From contig CANCFZ010000125.1 of assembly GCA_947377425.1 (NCBI GenBank), forward strand, positions 1 to 7,103: a stretch of DNA of 7,103 nt. The letters are read 5' to 3'. Shown here piece after piece: positions 5,993-7,103 of the stretch. The DNA comes from Flavobacteriaceae bacterium. Lineage in GTDB: Bacteria; Bacteroidota; Bacteroidia; Flavobacteriales; Flavobacteriaceae. Positions within the stretch are counted from its first letter, which is position 1. Each line of letters starts with the position of its first letter. The position numbers and the translations under genes are program-made. The notes beneath the pieces are model-generated. The model did no database searches. It worked only from the letters and a program-made list of their open reading frames with translations, and was not told the origin of the DNA.

Positions 5993-6766
5993 TTATTCTA
6001 CTTTAATTGTAAATGGATTTGCTAATCCTTTAAAAGATTCTAAATCTGCTTTTATAGAACCAACTGCCAAGCTTGCTTTTATTCTCAATGGCAATTTATT
6101 GTCGTCATCTGATATCCAAACGGTTAAGCTTTCTTGTTCTTTAAAAACCCTTCCTGATTGCACCAATGGTCTAAAAATCATACACGGAACTACGCCAAAA
6201 TCGGTATCTAAATCTTCTCTTCCAATGAATTTTAACTTAAATTTTGTTGTTTCATCATCAAAGAACATATCAATAGCAATTGATTCACCCACTTTTAATT
6301 TATCTACATTAGGGTGATTTCTAAGATAATAGAACGTAGAAACAATGTCCTGAATGTTTTCTGGAGTTGCAAAAGTTTTGTTTGTGTCGTTTTTATAATC
6401 TTTTACCAAGATAGTATTTTTATCTTGATTGAAAAAACCTTCTTGATCTTTTGTGTAACCTCCTTCATCAATTTTTCTTACGTATTGGTATGGCTTTCCT
6501 GTAACCTTATCAAAATAAGACTCATAGTTATCTTCGACTTTGAAAAACCATTTAGACATTCCAGTTGTATAACCACGGCCAATGGCATGATATACTTTTT
6601 TATTGTTTTTCACACCTTCCTTAACCTCTAATGTGGCGTATCCAGCAGTTACTAATCCATAGTGTATCCTGAATTTAAACCATTCGCCGACATCATAAGC
6701 AGATTGTCTTTGAGAATCAAAACTTACTGTCAAAAAAAGCAATGCAAGTATAATTATCTTTTTCAT
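5993..6766 (-). CDS. DUF3108 domain-containing exported protein
   Basis: The 257-residue protein begins MKKIIILALLFLTVSF, a signal peptide of about 18 residues with no lipobox Cys, so it is probably released into the periplasm or onto the outer membrane. The mature part shows the DUF3108 pattern: GEWFKFRIHYGLVTAGYATLEV at its start (seen at about residues 27-48), a strand-rich centre with DIVSTFYYLRN, and an end with VWISDDDNKLPLRIKASLAVGSIKADL. The fold is a lipocalin-like or LolA-like beta barrel in relatives I know of, which suggests binding a lipid or envelope component, but no biochemical function is established. It is the first gene of the operon with TDO and the M23 lipoprotein. Its promoter overlaps the pyruvate kinase terminator. 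The start is supported by the signal peptide and by a -7 box 50 bases upstream. Confidence 0.85.
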   Translation of the reverse strand: MKKIIILALLFLTVSFDSQRQSAYDVGEWFKFRIHYGLVTAGYATLEVKEGVKNNKKVYHAIGRGYTTGMSKWFFKVEDNYESYFDKVTGKPYQYVRKIDEGGYTKDQEGFFNQDKNTILVKDYKNDTNKTFATPENIQDIVSTFYYLRNHPNVDKLKVGESIAIDMFFDDETTKFKLKFIGREDLDTDFGVVPCMIFRPLVQSGRVFKEQESLTVWISDDDNKLPLRIKASLAVGSIKADLESFKGLANPFTIKVE

Positions 6767-6816
6767 TATTGAATGTGTTTTTAGTTAATTTAGTAACTGT
6801 AATGCAATTTCTGTTC

Positions 6817-6845
6817 CAAATGTAAAAAAAAAAACCTCGCTTCAA
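6817..6845 (-). promoter_or_regulatory. Promoter of the DUF3108-TDO-M23 operon
   Basis: The minus strand carries TTG at 6845-6843, an 18-base spacer, and TACATTTG at 6824-6817, matching the Bacteroidota TTG / TAnnTTTG layout. This is the best promoter in the window because both elements are present at proper spacing. It leaves a leader of roughly 45 bases before the ATG at 6766. The spacer includes the T tract and the 3' arm of the pyruvate kinase terminator. Confidence 0.6.
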
Positions 6846-6862
6846 TAAAGAAACGAGGTTTT
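6825..6862 (-). terminator. Intrinsic terminator of pyruvate kinase gene
   Basis: On the minus strand AAAACCTCGTTTC (6862-6850) pairs with GAAGCGAGGTTTT (6843-6831) around a six-base loop. The 13-bp stem has one G-U pair, which is a mismatch if read on the plus strand, so the hairpin is built for minus-strand RNA. A run of ten T (6834-6825) includes the last bases of the stem. It lies 22 bases after the stop codon. Confidence 0.92.
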
Positions 6863-6884
6863 GTATATAAAATGAAATAGTAAA

Positions 6885-7103
6885 CTATTCTATCTCCGTA
6901 ATTCTTAATGTATTTACCATTCCTTTATCAACAACTGGCATTGCTGCAAGATTAATAAGAATATCACCTTTTTTTACATAACCATTGTTTTTTGCAATTT
7001 CATTGATGTCTTCTACAGTATCGTCGGTGCTTACAAATTTGTCATAAAAGAAAGCGTTAACTCCCCAAAGTAAATTCAACTGAGTTAAAATTCTTTTGTT
7101 AGA
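6885..7103 (-). CDS. pyk: Pyruvate kinase, C-terminal fragment
   Basis: The frame is open from the right edge and encodes 72 residues, starting SNKRILTQLNLLWGVNAFFYDK and ending in a TAG at 6887-6885. The stretches STDDTV, GYVKKGDILINLAAMPV and DKGMVNTLRITEIE match the C-terminal domain of bacterial pyruvate kinase, which makes ATP and pyruvate from phosphoenolpyruvate and ADP. Only this regulatory domain is visible; the catalytic barrel lies beyond the edge, so activity and allosteric type cannot be judged. The TTG at 7079-7077 is an internal Leu codon and not a start, since the frame remains open upstream with conserved sequence. A strong terminator follows, so the gene is the end of its transcript. 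Its presence beside pgi and the DUF3108 operon is typical chromosomal context in Flavobacteriaceae. Confidence 0.93.
   Translation of the reverse strand, partial: SNKRILTQLNLLWGVNAFFYDKFVSTDDTVEDINEIAKNNGYVKKGDILINLAAMPVVDKGMVNTLRITEIE

Noticed and set aside
6314..6631. Plus-strand 105-codon open frame within the DUF3108 gene
   Set aside because: It is antisense to a gene with a signal peptide and family motifs, has unusual hydrophobic low-complexity composition, and lacks a promoter.
1..7103. A novel defence or mobile system
   Set aside because: All coding genes belong to known housekeeping or envelope families; there are no nucleases, recombinases, reverse transcriptases or toxin-antitoxin pairs.

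Overview
The window looks like chromosome of a low-GC member of the Bacteroidota, most likely Flavobacteriaceae (Flavobacterium-like). The grounds are: AT-rich codon use; start regions without a Shine-Dalgarno sequence; six intergenic copies of the TAnnTTTG motif, the Bacteroidota -7 promoter element, each a short way upstream of a start codon; and proteins typical of that group (a short RlpA-like protein without SPOR domain, the four-helix 'cytochrome B'-type membrane protein, a tryptophan 2,3-dioxygenase with a YHQVNELLF motif, and a DUF3108 protein next to an M23 lipoprotein). The genes are ordinary core genes. I see no phage, transposon, CRISPR array, tRNA or rRNA.

Layout. Bases 1-158 hold the N-terminus of DNA polymerase IV (dinB, minus strand, cut by the window edge). 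Bases 159-478 are a divergent intergenic region that contains two tandem ~105-bp imperfect palindromes built from CACAGAG-like heptamers; this is the most unusual structure in the window. A CYTH/triphosphate-tunnel enzyme (plus strand, 479-946) follows and converges, with one base between, on an RlpA-like gene (948-1445, minus). Then, all on the minus strand, come a small four-helix membrane protein (1556-1978), glucose-6-phosphate isomerase pgi (2057-3700), an M23 lipoprotein endopeptidase of MepM/Csd3 architecture (3824-5047), tryptophan 2,3-dioxygenase (5066-5992), a DUF3108 exported protein (5993-6766) and the C-terminal end of pyruvate kinase (6885 to the right edge).

Transcription units inferred from spacing and signals: DUF3108-TDO-M23 form one tight minus-strand operon (0 and 18 bp gaps) with a promoter at 6817-6845 that overlaps the pyruvate kinase terminator. 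pgi, the membrane protein, the RlpA-like gene, dinB and the CYTH gene each have their own candidate -7 box. Clear intrinsic terminators lie after the pyruvate kinase gene (6825-6862) and after the membrane-protein gene (1524-1547).

Functional themes: central carbon metabolism (pgi, pyk), cell wall remodelling and envelope (M23 endopeptidase, RlpA-like protein, DUF3108 protein), tryptophan to kynurenine catabolism (TDO), polyphosphate-type hydrolysis (CYTH) and translesion DNA synthesis (dinB). The points worth a second look are the phased heptamer palindromes, an M23 active site with Cys in place of the usual zinc-ligand His, and an operon that places a TDO gene between two envelope genes.
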